Positions 32,825 through 41,524 are shown, numbered from the stretch's first letter. The stretch is 51,461 nt of DNA from Nonomuraea lactucae (GCF_003313395.1 NZ_QNFZ01000288.1:1-51461); one strand, 5' to 3'. Translations and numbers: made by a program. The notes: generated by a model not told the origin, from the sequence alone.

Positions 32825-33712
32825 ATGGCTACCACCATGGCAACGGCGTCGTCGGACACGATCCGTGTCCGACGCACCGCCGTGCGAGCCTGGGTCGGCT
32901 GGTTCGTCCTGCCCGCGACGGCCCTGCTCCTCGTGTTCTTCTTCTATCCGCTCGTCATCATCATCTGGCGCAGCTTCAGCGATCCGCAGGTGGGGCTGAG
33001 TAACTACACCGCCCTGCTCAACGACGACGTCTCGGTCAGGGTGCTGGCGCGCACGCTCTACACGGCGCTGATCGTCGCCTTGTGCACGCTGCTCATCTCC
33101 TACCCGTACGCGTACGCGATGACCAAGGCGGGCCGCCGGGCACGCGGGGTCATGACCGTGCTGGTGCTGCTGCCGTTCTGGACCAGCCTCATGGCCCGGA
33201 ACTTCGCCTGGTACCTGCTGGAGCAGCGTGGTGGCCTGATCGAGCAACTGCTCGCCGCTGTGGGCATACCCGGGGTCGTCCTGCTCGGCTCGGTCACAGG
33301 AGCCGCCGTGGCGATGGTCCAGGTCATGCTGCCCTACATGGTGCTGTCGCTCTACAGTTCGATGGAGAACATCGACCGGCGACTGCTTGACGCGGCCTGC
33401 AGCCTCGGCGCACCACGCCTGACCGCCTTCCGGAAGGTGTACCTGCCGCTGTCCCTGCCAGGCGTGCTCTCCGGTTTCTCCCTGGTGTTCATCATGACAC
33501 TCGGCTTCTACATCACCCCGACCCTGCTCGGCTCCCCTCAGCAGGCGCTGGTCTCACAGCTGATCGCGAGCCGGGTGAACGGCCTGCTGGACTTCGGCGG
33601 GGGCGGGGCACTGGGCGCGGTGCTTCTCGTGATCACGCTGCTGGTGCTGTTCACGGTCGGCAGGACCGTGCGGCCGGCGGCCGCGCTGCCCCAGGCGGTC
33701 GACCGTGGCTAG
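32825..33712 (+). CDS. ABC transporter permease (PotB-like)
   Basis: This is a 295-residue inner-membrane permease with about six hydrophobic helices, the first being WFVLPATALLLVFFFYPLVIII. The ATPase-contacting EAA loop is DAACSLGAPRLTAFRKVYLPLSLPG. It lies 7 bp after the binding protein gene and overlaps the next permease gene by 8 bp. Length and loop position match spermidine/putrescine permeases. Confidence 0.88.
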   Translation: MATTMATASSDTIRVRRTAVRAWVGWFVLPATALLLVFFFYPLVIIIWRSFSDPQVGLSNYTALLNDDVSVRVLARTLYTALIVALCTLLISYPYAYAMTKAGRRARGVMTVLVLLPFWTSLMARNFAWYLLEQRGGLIEQLLAAVGIPGVVLLGSVTGAAVAMVQVMLPYMVLSLYSSMENIDRRLLDAACSLGAPRLTAFRKVYLPLSLPGVLSGFSLVFIMTLGFYITPTLLGSPQQALVSQLIASRVNGLLDFGGGGALGAVLLVITLLVLFTVGRTVRPAAALPQAVDRG

Positions 33713-34514
33713 GCCGAGCGCGCGAAGCGCGAGCGAGCCGGGCGTGGGCTGGGGCCTGCGCGTCTGGTCCGCAGGGGTGATCGTGCTGCTGCTCGCCCCT
33801 ACCGTCGTGGTCATCCCGATGAGCTTCTCCGCCTCGGAGACCTTCCAGTTTCCTCCTGAGCACTGGTCGCTCCGCTGGTACCAGGAGTTCTTCACCTCCC
33901 CGGCGTGGATGTCCTCGTTGGTCACCTCACTGGAGGTCGGCCTGCTGGTCGCCGCGCTGGCGACCGTGCTCGGAGTGCTGGCGGCGTTCGGCCTGGACCG
34001 GGCCCGGTTCAACGGCCGGGAGGCGATCCGATCCCTGATCATGGCACCGATGATCATGCCGGGCATCGTGGTCGCGATCGCCGTGTACGCGGTGTTCCTG
34101 CGCTGGCATCTCACCGGCACGCTGAGCGGTTTCGTGATGGCCCACACCGCGCTGGCCGTGCCATTCGTGATCACCACGGTGACCACCAGCCTGTCGGGTT
34201 ACGACCGGACCGTCGAGGCCGCGGCGGCCAGCCTGGGCGCCGGCCCCGTGGCGACCTTCCATCGGATCACGCTGCCGCTCCTGCTGCCCGGCGTGCTGTC
34301 CGGGTTCGTTTTCGCCTTCGTCACCTCGCTGGACGAGGTCGTCGTCGCACTGTTCCTGCAAACACCCGACGTCCGTACCATCCCCGTCCAGATGTACGAC
34401 AGCATCATGCTGCAGATCGATCCGACCATCGCCGCGGCATCCAGCCTGATCGTCCTGGTCACCACCATCGTCCTGCTGATCCCGCTATTCGTGAGACGCC
34501 GGAGTCACTCATGA
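33705..34514 (+). CDS. ABC transporter permease (PotC-like)
   Basis: This is a 269-residue permease with about six membrane helices and an EAA loop EAAAASLGAGPVATFHRITLPLLLPG. It starts with GTG inside the end of the previous permease gene and shares ATGA with the following ATPase gene, so the three are translated in a coupled way. Together with the other permease it forms the membrane channel of the importer. The two permeases are not close copies. Confidence 0.88.
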   Translation: MARPSARSASEPGVGWGLRVWSAGVIVLLLAPTVVVIPMSFSASETFQFPPEHWSLRWYQEFFTSPAWMSSLVTSLEVGLLVAALATVLGVLAAFGLDRARFNGREAIRSLIMAPMIMPGIVVAIAVYAVFLRWHLTGTLSGFVMAHTALAVPFVITTVTTSLSGYDRTVEAAAASLGAGPVATFHRITLPLLLPGVLSGFVFAFVTSLDEVVVALFLQTPDVRTIPVQMYDSIMLQIDPTIAAASSLIVLVTTIVLLIPLFVRRRSHS

Positions 34515-35722
34515 CCCCCCAGCCCACACCGCCCACCGATGCTCACGGCATCCGGATCAAAGGCGTGACCAAGGTCTACCCCGGCCAGCCGAGCCCTGCC
34601 GCCGATGACATCTCCCTGGACATCGCGCCAGGTGAGTTCATGACCTTCCTCGGGCCAAGCGGCTCAGGCAAGACCACCATGCTGTCCATGATCGCCGGTC
34701 TGACCTCTCTCTCCTCGGGCGGCATCTGGATCGACGGCCAGGACATCAGCCGGCTCAAGCCGCACAAGCGCAACCTCGGCGTCGTGTTCCAGCAGTACGC
34801 GCTCTTTCCGCACCTGAGCGTGGCCAAGAACGTCGCCTTCCCGCTTGAGCAGCGCCGTGTGCCCAAGGACGAGATTCACCGAAGGGTGCGCGAGGTGCTC
34901 GACCTCGTCCACCTCGGACCGTTCGCCGAACGCCTGCCCCGGCAGCTGTCCGGCGGGCAACAGCAGCGGGTCGCGCTCGCCCGCGCCGTGGTCTACGAAC
35001 CGCGTGCCCTGCTGATGGACGAGCCGCTCGGCGCCCTCGACAAGAAGCTCCGCGACCAGCTTCGCGGTGAGATCGCGCGGATGCACCGCGAGCTCAAGAT
35101 GACCTTCATCTTCGTCACTCACGACCAGGAGGAGGCGCTCACCCTCTCCGACCGCATCGCGGTCTTCAACGAGGGTCGGGTCGAGCAGCTCGGAACCCCC
35201 ACCGAGCTCTACGAGCACCCGGCGACCCTGTTCGTCGCGCAGTTCATCGGCGAGTCCAACACGTTCACCGGCACTCTCAACCGCGCCGACGCCGTACTCG
35301 ACTGCGGCGCGTTCACCCTTCGAGCCGACCCCGGTGACACCCCTGTGAGCGGCACCTCCAGCGTCGTGGTGGTGCGGCCCGAACGGCTCACCCTGCACCC
35401 GGGCGACACCCCCGTCCGCCCGGATCACAACGTGGTCGACGCGGTCGTCACCGAGATCCTCTATGTCGGCGACCATCACCGGATCGGCCTGCGCTTTCCC
35501 GACGGCGGCAGCGGGTCGGCCGTGTGCTCGGTCGCCGAGCAGCTCCCCGCCCTGCCCGGCCGGCCTGTCCAGGCGAGCTGGGACCCGGAGCACCAGACCG
35601 TGGTGCCCGCGCACGGCGCCGACCGGGAATCGTCCGGCCCCGAGCTCGCGGAACAACCCGTGGACGCCATTCATGGTCTTCACGACCAGGGCGTCCGTCC
35701 GACCTACGGAGGAGTCGTCTGA
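34511..35722 (+). CDS. ABC transporter ATP-binding protein (PotA-like)
   Basis: This is a 403-residue ATPase. Walker A is GPSGSGKTT (about residues 44-52), the signature is LSGGQQQR, Walker B is ALLMDEPLGALD, and the switch His is in FVTHDQEEAL. About 150 residues after the ATPase core form a TOBE-type regulatory/substrate domain, as in PotA. The ATG overlaps the permease stop (ATGA), and its own stop overlaps the decarboxylase start (TGATG). It powers the importer. Confidence 0.9.
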   Translation: MTPQPTPPTDAHGIRIKGVTKVYPGQPSPAADDISLDIAPGEFMTFLGPSGSGKTTMLSMIAGLTSLSSGGIWIDGQDISRLKPHKRNLGVVFQQYALFPHLSVAKNVAFPLEQRRVPKDEIHRRVREVLDLVHLGPFAERLPRQLSGGQQQRVALARAVVYEPRALLMDEPLGALDKKLRDQLRGEIARMHRELKMTFIFVTHDQEEALTLSDRIAVFNEGRVEQLGTPTELYEHPATLFVAQFIGESNTFTGTLNRADAVLDCGAFTLRADPGDTPVSGTSSVVVVRPERLTLHPGDTPVRPDHNVVDAVVTEILYVGDHHRIGLRFPDGGSGSAVCSVAEQLPALPGRPVQASWDPEHQTVVPAHGADRESSGPELAEQPVDAIHGLHDQGVRPTYGGVV

Positions 35723-37110
35723 TGGAAGCGTCGAATCAGCACGCCGCGGACTCACTGGGCCTCGAACCGTCGGAGATGCGGCGCCTGGGATACCGGGTCG
35801 TGGACCTGGTGGTGGACCACTTCGAGCGTAAGGCGCTGGGGCCGGCTGTTCACACCGGCACGCCCGACGGCCTGTGGGCCGCCCTGGGTGGGCCGGTGCC
35901 TGACCTGCCCGGGGATCCCGAGAAGGCGATCACGACGCTCGCCGAGGTCGCCATGGCCCACATGCAGCACGGCGACCACCCGCGTTTCTTCGCGCGGGTT
36001 CCCGGTCCGTCCTCTTTCGCGGCCGTGCTGGGTGAATGGCTGGGGATCGGGCACAATGCGATCGCGTCGTCGTGGGCCACGGGCTCCGGTCCCACGACCG
36101 TGGAGCTCGTCGTCATCGACTGGCTTCGCACCCTTCTCGGCATGCCGGAGGAGACCGAAGGGGTGCTGCTCAGCGGTGGCTCGATGGCGAACCTCACTGC
36201 GTTCGGCGCGGCGCGCGCCGTGTGCGGTGACGGTGTCGCCTACCTGACCGACCAGACACACGCGGCCCTCACCCGCGACCTGCAGGCACTCGGCTTCCCG
36301 CCGGAGCACGTGCGCGTGCTGCCCAGCGACGAGAGTTTCCGGTTCTCGATGCCGGTGTTGGCGGCGGCGGTGGCGGAGGACAGAGCTGCCGGGCGACGTC
36401 CCCTCATGGTCGTCGCCACGGCCGGCACGACCAACACCGGAACCGTCGACCCGTTGCCGGAGATCGCGGACTTCTGCGCGTCGGAGGATCTCTGGTTCCA
36501 TGTCGATGGCGCCTATGGCGCTCCTGCCGCTCTGAGCGAGCCGGGACGCGCGGTCCTGCGCGGCATCGAACGCGCGGACTCACTCGTGCTTGATCCGCAC
36601 AAGTGGCTGTTCCAGCCGTACGACGTGGGTTGCGTCCTCGTCAGACGTCCTGGCGCCCTGAGACGGGCATTCTCCATCAACGCCGAGTACATCAAGGACG
36701 TGCAGTCCGTGAACGGCGAGGTGGACTTCCGTGACCGGTCGCTGGAGCTCACCCGCCGCTCGCGGGCGCTCAAGCTGTGGCTGACCTTCCGGATCCACGG
36801 GTCGGACAGGATCCGGGCCGCGATCACGCGCTGCATCGAGCTGGCGGAGTTCGCGGAGGAGGTGCTCCGCGGCAGCGATGACTGGGAGATCGTCACGCCG
36901 GCCCAGGTCGGCATCGTGACCTTCGCGCTGCGTGGGGCCGACGAAGAAACGCAGGCGGCCCGCGCCGCCGCGCTCGTCGCCAGCGGTTATGCCGCTGTCA
37001 CCCCCACGACGCTGAGGGGACGCAGCGTTCTGCGGCTCTGCACCATCAACCCGACCACTACGGAGGACGACATCGTCGGCACCCTTGACCGGCTTGCCGG
37101 CCGGAGCTGA
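35722..37110 (+). CDS. Group II PLP-dependent decarboxylase (aromatic L-amino acid type)
   Basis: This 462-residue enzyme belongs to the DOPA/tyrosine/tryptophan decarboxylase group. Landmarks are HPRFFARVPGPSSFAAVLGEWL, LLSGGSMANLTAF, VVATAGTTNTGTVDPL, FHVDGAYGAPAAL and the PLP-Lys in LDPHKWLFQP. It removes the carboxylate of an aromatic or similar amino acid to give an amine. ACGGAGGAG precedes the ATG, which overlaps the ABC ATPase stop, so it is made with the transporter. The amine could feed the aminotransferase and aldehyde dehydrogenase upstream. A 17-bp exact tandem duplication (37097-37130) covers the stop codon. Confidence 0.9.
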   Translation: MEASNQHAADSLGLEPSEMRRLGYRVVDLVVDHFERKALGPAVHTGTPDGLWAALGGPVPDLPGDPEKAITTLAEVAMAHMQHGDHPRFFARVPGPSSFAAVLGEWLGIGHNAIASSWATGSGPTTVELVVIDWLRTLLGMPEETEGVLLSGGSMANLTAFGAARAVCGDGVAYLTDQTHAALTRDLQALGFPPEHVRVLPSDESFRFSMPVLAAAVAEDRAAGRRPLMVVATAGTTNTGTVDPLPEIADFCASEDLWFHVDGAYGAPAALSEPGRAVLRGIERADSLVLDPHKWLFQPYDVGCVLVRRPGALRRAFSINAEYIKDVQSVNGEVDFRDRSLELTRRSRALKLWLTFRIHGSDRIRAAITRCIELAEFAEEVLRGSDDWEIVTPAQVGIVTFALRGADEETQAARAAALVASGYAAVTPTTLRGRSVLRLCTINPTTTEDDIVGTLDRLAGRS

Positions 37111-37273
37111 CGTCCGGCCGGAGCTGACGTGAGGACCCAGTCGAATTCGGACGACTGTTGACGGCGAAGGTGAGAAAGCAGCAACTCCCTCTTGACATAT
37201 TGCCCTCCACATGCCGCATGGCGATTATCGGTAGTTATCTGAGCTCTCATGCCGATATGTCCGGGAGGCGATC

Positions 37274-38041
37274 ATGCTCGGTGGAAGGATGCCCGTGGCG
37301 CAACTGGTCACGATGGTGCACGGCCTTCCCGCACGGCAGGCGGCCGATCTCTTGATGTCGCTCCCCGCCGATCGGCTGGACGCCACGCTCGCCGCGATGA
37401 GGCTCGCGGACATCGTCAAGGTGCTGGAAGCGGTGCAGCCGGACCGCCAGGACGGGATTCTGGCGAAGTTGTCCCCTGAGCAGATCGCCGGCCTGCTGCG
37501 GTCAGTGCCGGCCGGGCAAGCGGCCCGGCTGTTGTCGTCGCTGCCCCGTGACCGGATCGTCGCGGTGGCGAAAGGCCTGCCCGCCTCAGAGGTTCCGATG
37601 CTGCTGGAGGTCCTGCGCCCGGAGCACCAAGAGGCGGTGCTGGAGGCGATGGATCCACAGTGGGCCGGCAAGGTGGTGGCGAGGAGGTACGAGCGCGGCG
37701 TCGCGCAGGCTCTCGCTCGCACCAACGTCAAGGTCGCGTCCCTCGACGGGGGGCAGAGTGACGCTCTGCTCGTGGAGGTTCTCGACAGGTTCATCGTGGT
37801 CACCGTCCATCACCACGAGCACGGACTGCTCACGCTGCACGACCTGCGAAAAGCGGAGGAGACGGCCCACCGGACACAGGCCAGGGGCGCGCTCGCGGTC
37901 AGCAACGTGCCACTCTCAAGGGAGGTCGTCGAATACCACCGCGAAGCCCTCCGCTGGGGCAGGCTCATCAACGCGGTCACCTGGGTGGATCCGAGCCACG
38001 ACGGCCTCCTCGCGCGCATGCTGGTCGGGCTCGTCCGCTGA
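37274..38041 (+). CDS. MgtE N-domain-like helical repeat protein
   Basis: This is a 255-residue soluble protein. Residues about 8-135 consist of repeated helical units with the pattern L-LP-x(5)-LL-LP-DR (LPARQAADLLMSLPADR, VPAGQAARLLSSLPRDR, LPASEVPMLLEVLRPEH). This is like the superhelical N domain of MgtE magnesium transporters and FliG-like repeats. There is no CBS domain and no membrane segment. The C-terminal 120 residues (VASLDGGQSDALLVEVLDRFIVVTVHHHEHGLL) are not recognised. A GGGAGG box precedes the ATG. It might be a protein-protein scaffold; a function cannot be given. Confidence 0.7.
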   Translation: MLGGRMPVAQLVTMVHGLPARQAADLLMSLPADRLDATLAAMRLADIVKVLEAVQPDRQDGILAKLSPEQIAGLLRSVPAGQAARLLSSLPRDRIVAVAKGLPASEVPMLLEVLRPEHQEAVLEAMDPQWAGKVVARRYERGVAQALARTNVKVASLDGGQSDALLVEVLDRFIVVTVHHHEHGLLTLHDLRKAEETAHRTQARGALAVSNVPLSREVVEYHREALRWGRLINAVTWVDPSHDGLLARMLVGLVR

Positions 38042-38064
38042 CCGACCCGGGTGTGTCGGTCAGC
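38037..38064 (+). terminator. Hairpin overlapping the stop of the MgtE-N-like gene
   Basis: GCTGACCGAC and GTCGGTCAGC pair perfectly around an 8-nt loop, starting within the last codons. There is no T tract. It is a likely intrinsic terminator of the GC-rich kind. Confidence 0.6.
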
Positions 38065-38265
38065 GCGCATCATACGGTGAGCCACCCGCAGCCTCCGCGT
38101 CGAAGTCGATGCCAGCCGTATGAGGCATCGACAGCGGACAACGGGGCCTTCAGCCGATGTACGGCTCAGTCGCCGCAAGACGGCTGTGGGCTGTTCGCAC
38201 AGGTCACGGTCTGTGTCGCCGCTGATCCAGACTCTCCCCGGATTGCCTTACGAGCGAGGGGTCAC

Positions 38266-38325
38266 GCCGCCATCACAGCCACCGACACCGTGGCCTACCT
38301 CCACAACGGCCACCCGGCCACCTAG
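38266..38325 (+). repeat. Gene-end remnant, copy 1 of a repeat shared with 40298-40363
   Basis: This 60-bp segment reads AAITATDTVAYLHNGHPAT then a stop, and recurs at 40298-40363 with a 6-bp insertion (TDTGTVAYL). It seems to be the 3' end of the same lost gene in two places. The surrounding 38042-38456 stretch has no intact gene. Confidence 0.7.
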
Positions 38326-38456
38326 TGCTCGTCTCGCATCGTTGGCTGGGTTATCGAAGAGTGGCCCGCTGCTTGCTGTAGCGTCGGCAGGACCGCGTCA
38401 GCGGTTGCCGTTAACCAGTGGCGTCCCCGCGGACGAGTCTCATAGCCTGTGCGCCC

Positions 38457-39284
38457 GTGGCTGATGATCCGAAGATGCGCCCGGAGCGACGTGACCTCGG
38501 CCAGGTTTTCAACGAGGTGCCGGAGCTCTACGACCGGGTCCGGCCTGGATACCCCGACGAGTTGTTCGCGGACCTTGGCAGCGTCACCGGGATGGACGAA
38601 AGGTCGTCGGTGCTGGAGGTGGGCTGCGGTACCGGTCAGGCGACGCGCTCGCTGGCAGCGCTCGGATGCTCGGTGACCGCGGTCGAGCCGGGCGGGGAAA
38701 TGGCCGCACTCGCGTGCCAGCGGCTCGCCGGCTTCCCCAATGTCGGAGTCGAGAGATCGACGTTTGAGGAGTGGGACGACCGCGGTGGACGCTTCGATGT
38801 CCTCGTGGCTGCATCCTCGTGGCACTGGGTCGACCCGTCGATTGGCTGGCAGCGAGCGCACGACCTGCTCCATCCCGGAGGCTGGGTGGCGCTGCTCGGC
38901 AACGTCGTCGTCCGCCGGCCGGGAGAGCCCGAGGTGTACGCCGAGACCGCCGATCTCCACGAGCGGTTCTGCCCCGGGAACCCTGGTTGGGGTCATCCGC
39001 CACTGGAGGACGACGTTCGCACCACCGACGAGGGTTGGGGTCTGGCCGACGATCCCGGCGGCTTGTTCGGCCCGACGATCGTGCGCTGGTACCCGACCGT
39101 TCAGTGGTTCAACGGGGACGGCTTCGCCGATCTCCTTCGCTCGACGTCGCTGTACCGCAGGCTCGACCGCGACGTCCGTGAGTCCCTGCTCGACGCCATC
39201 GCCGAGCGCATTCGCACGCGGATGGACGACCGAGTATCACGCCGTTATCTGAGCGTCCTCCGTGTCGGACAGCGCGCCGAGTGA
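38457..39284 (+). CDS. Class I SAM-dependent methyltransferase
   Basis: This is a 275-residue methyltransferase with the SAM-binding motif VLEVGCGTGQATRSLAALG, the acidic loop VTAVEPGGEM, and the post-motif FDVLVAASSWHWVDPSIGW with its typical WHW. No ribosome binding site is visible. The GTG at 38457 is preferred because CATAGC stands about 12 bases before it, which fits a leaderless mRNA; the ATGs at 38418 and 38475 are alternatives. Substrate unknown; neighbours give no clue. Confidence 0.82.
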   Translation: MADDPKMRPERRDLGQVFNEVPELYDRVRPGYPDELFADLGSVTGMDERSSVLEVGCGTGQATRSLAALGCSVTAVEPGGEMAALACQRLAGFPNVGVERSTFEEWDDRGGRFDVLVAASSWHWVDPSIGWQRAHDLLHPGGWVALLGNVVVRRPGEPEVYAETADLHERFCPGNPGWGHPPLEDDVRTTDEGWGLADDPGGLFGPTIVRWYPTVQWFNGDGFADLLRSTSLYRRLDRDVRESLLDAIAERIRTRMDDRVSRRYLSVLRVGQRAE

Positions 39285-39361
39285 GTCCAGGATGGTCGCC
39301 AGTGGCTTGTCATGCAGCCTTGGCCCGGTAGCCGGTCCATGATCGGCTCGGTGAGCCCGGG

Positions 39362-39425
39362 GGGCAACGAGGCCCGCTGACGGCGGGCGGGCATCAACCA
39401 GCCAACCCGTCAACGGGTGGGCGGC
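39362..39425 (+). repeat. Dispersed repeat B, partial copy
   Basis: CAACGAGGCCCGCTGACGGC onward, then GGGCGGGCATCA and CAACGGGTGGGCGG, match the 3' part of the longer copies at 41317-41423 and 45218-45327. It is non-coding and GC-rich with short inverted repeats. Confidence 0.7.
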
Positions 39426-39452
39426 CAGAGTGCCCCACGCGCCGGTGCTCCC

Positions 39453-39527
39453 GGTCCACGGGCAACTCGCAGGCACGAGTATAGGAACACCCACTTCCAG
39501 GTGGGCAAACCACACCACCAGGCAACC
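39453..39527 (+). repeat. Dispersed repeat A, copy 1
   Basis: About 75 bp starting GGTCCACGGGCAACTCGCAG recurs at 41231-41306 with only a few differences. Both contain the hairpin CCCAC-TTCCAG-GTGGG. Each copy lies on the left side of a copy of the small-protein gene, so it was probably duplicated with that cassette or serves as its terminator. Confidence 0.8.
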
Positions 39528-39544
39528 GGCCAAAGGGGCGGGTC

Positions 39545-39744
39545 ACGGCATGTCGCCCGCAGTGGAGGGGAGGTTCTCTCTGGTAGACGGCGGCTACCCG
39601 CAGCAACATCCCTTGCTCGACGGCCTCCCGCTCCGTGGTGGCCATGGCAGTGTCCCCGCTGACCTTATGACGGAGGCGGATCGTGCCATCGTCGTCCACG
39701 CTCACATGGCATTCAGGGATCTCGGGGGCGTCGCGGAGGGGCAT
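39545..39744 (-). pseudogene. Frameshifted copy of the 66-residue cassette protein
   Basis: From the ATG at 39744 the product matches the intact 66-residue protein at 41719-41919 almost residue for residue (DAPEIPECHVSVDDDGTIRL, then RHKVSGDTAMATTEREAVEQGMLL). One extra base near 39568 shifts the frame after VYQRE. The native stop is lost and the frame runs on into repeat A down to 39394. It sits 107 bp after the truncated regulator gene, the same layout as the intact cassette. Confidence 0.8.
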
Positions 39745-39850
39745 GCTCGGAGGGTAAGACGCACCTTGGCGCATCGTGAACGAAGGTGCTTCAAGATGCT
39801 TCTGTACCCGAGCTGCAAGCGGCACCGAGCATCTCAGAGCATCTTGCTGG

Positions 39851-40180
39851 CTAGCCGTCTGGCGAGGTGCCTGCCAGGGCGTTCTCGATGAGGTTGCGGG
39901 CTTGGCGTCCATACACGGCCGCATCGGCGAGGCGGGCGAAGATCTTCAGGTACGTGCCGACTTCGCCCGCCTGCGTGATGGTCAACGCTGCGGTGAACGT
40001 TTCGACGGAAACCCACCGGTCATCGAAGACCCAGAAGCCGTGAACCCGGGCAACCGGGTGAACGACGTCGAACGGGATGACGCCGACATGGATGGCGCGC
40101 ATCGTGGACGACACCGCCAGCTTCTCCAACTGCCCCATGTGCACCTCGGCAGGGCATAGACGTAGCCGCAAGGCACCCTC
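39851..40180 (-). pseudogene. C-terminal remnant of an XRE-DUF5753 regulator
   Basis: The product (RLRLCPAEVHMGQLEKLAV, MRAIHVGVIPFDVVHP, HGFWVFDDRWVSVETFTAALTITQAGEV) matches the last third of the intact regulator at 42015-42848. The helix-turn-helix and the first two thirds of the protein are missing; unrelated DNA starts at about 40180. It cannot act as a regulator. Confidence 0.82.
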
Positions 40181-40297
40181 ACCCCCCACCAGGCCGCCGC
40201 CGTCCACGTCACCGACCCTGAGCTCGCCGCGTTCGCGTTCTGCGCCCCGGACGAGGCACAGGTCCGGCTACGGCCGTAGGTATGGACGAGGCTGGCC

Positions 40298-40363
40298 GCC
40301 GCCATCACAGCCACCGACACCGGCACCGTGGCCTACCTCCACAACGGCCACCCCGCCACCTAG
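40298..40363 (+). repeat. Gene-end remnant, copy 2
   Basis: This reads AAITATDTGTVAYLHNGHPAT then a stop; see the first copy at 38266-38325. Upstream, 40170-40279 holds another open scrap (AAAVHVTDPELAAFAFCAPDEAQ then stop) that I do not recognise. The whole 40181-40551 stretch contains no intact gene. Confidence 0.7.
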
Positions 40364-40551
40364 CCCTCGGCATGGCCCCTCACGTAACCGGCCTGACCGG
40401 GCTAAACCCACCCTTCAAAACGGCCCGCTCACGTGTCGCGTGATCGCGAACCCTGCCCAATCCCGAGGTTGCCGCCATCAACGATCTTTTGCGGGGCTGG
40501 GCTATCTCCGATGCTCGTGCCCCCGTCGGGCCTCGGACCTAGACTGGGGTC

Positions 40552-40755
40552 ATGAGCGCTATGCGCGAGGAACTGCACTATCTCGTGGACCAGTTGCCGG
40601 AGTCGGAGCTACGGCCCGCTCTGGAGTTGATCCGCGGGCGGCTGGACGAGCCCATCCCGGCGGAGCGTGATCTCCCCTTCTTCGCGTCGTTCGAGGCTGA
40701 GCCGGACCTCGCGGAACGCCATGAGGAGATTCTGCGCTCCGAGATGGGCCGCTGA
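40552..40755 (+). CDS. Antitoxin-like small protein (VapB-type partner)
   Basis: This is a 67-residue acidic protein (REELHYLVDQLPESELRPALELIRGRL, ending LAERHEEILRSEMGR). Such short helical, acidic proteins commonly precede PIN-domain toxins, and a PIN gene starts one base after its stop. It has no obvious ribbon-helix-helix or AbrB start, so DNA binding is uncertain. It would neutralise the toxin, which is interrupted here. Confidence 0.65.
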   Translation: MSAMREELHYLVDQLPESELRPALELIRGRLDEPIPAERDLPFFASFEAEPDLAERHEEILRSEMGR

Positions 40756-40756
40756 C

Positions 40757-41170
40757 GTGCTCCTGTGCGATACCGGCGTCCTTCTCGCTGCCGGCAACTC
40801 CAAGGACAAGCACCACCAGGCCTGTCTCAGGCTGCTCCGCCAGGCGGAGGGACCACTGCTCGTGCCGTCCCCGGTGATGGGAGAGGTCGGCTATCGCCTG
40901 GAGTAGCGTGTCGGCCCACAAGCCGAGGTCACCTTCCTGAAGTCGTTCGGGGGCAGTGGGTTTCATGTAGCCGAGTTGGAGGACGAACACCTCCCTCGTA
41001 TGGCTGAATTGGTCGAGAAATACATCGACCTTCCTCTCGGACTGGTAGACGCCGCCGTCATCGCGATCGCCGAGCGACTTGAGCTTAGTGAGGTCGCGAC
41101 CGTTGACCACCGGCATTTCAGCGTTGTCCGCCCACGCCACGTCGAGGCGTTCACGCTGCTTCCCGGCTGA
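40757..41170 (+). pseudogene. PIN-domain VapC-like toxin with in-frame amber codon
   Basis: A GTG at 40757 opens a frame of 137 codons interrupted only by TAG at 40904-40906 (codon 50). All four acidic PIN residues remain in one frame: Asp in LLCDTGVLL, Glu in VMGEVGYRL just before the TAG, Asp in LGLVDAAVIAIAERL and Asp in VATVDHRHF. There is no other lesion. It is probably a recently silenced ribonuclease toxin; a CAG to TAG change explains it. Suppression or a sequencing error is the alternative. Confidence 0.82.
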
Positions 41171-41230
41171 TCGCAGGCGGGGCTGTAGGCCGACCGCTAC
41201 GGCATAGTCTTCTCTTCCTCAATGGTCGAA

Positions 41231-41306
41231 GGTCCACGGGCAACTCGCAGGCACGGGTATTGGAACACCCACTTCCAGGTGGGCAAACCCACACCACCAG
41301 GCAACC
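41231..41306 (+). repeat. Dispersed repeat A, copy 2
   Basis: This is the second copy of the 75-bp element at 39453-39527, including the CCCAC/GTGGG hairpin. It is followed directly by repeat B. Confidence 0.8.
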
Positions 41307-41316
41307 AGCCAAATCT

Positions 41317-41423
41317 GAACGCGCGGGCGAAGCCCGCCCAGGCAAAACAGCCCGAGCGCAGCGAGGCCCGCTGTGGGCGGGCATCAGACGGTCAACCCTC
41401 AGGCGGGCAACGGGTGGGGCGGT
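41317..41423 (+). repeat. Dispersed repeat B, copy 1
   Basis: About 107 bp starting GAACGCGCGGGCGAAGCCCG is repeated nearly exactly at 45218-45327 and partly at 39362-39425. GGGCGAAGCCC forms a hairpin near its start. No coding frame is shared between copies. Confidence 0.8.
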
Positions 41424-41524
41424 CGGGGTTGCCCTGCCCCCACGTCCCTCCAGAGCCAGAGGTCAGGGCCATGATGGATGCCCGGCCGCTGCAACCCCGC
41501 AGCAGGAAACAGAGGCCGGGCCGT

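Noticed and set aside
38266..40363. The two 60-bp direct repeats as a CRISPR array or attachment sites
   Set aside because: There are only two copies 2 kb apart and both read as the same protein C-terminus, so they are gene remnants.
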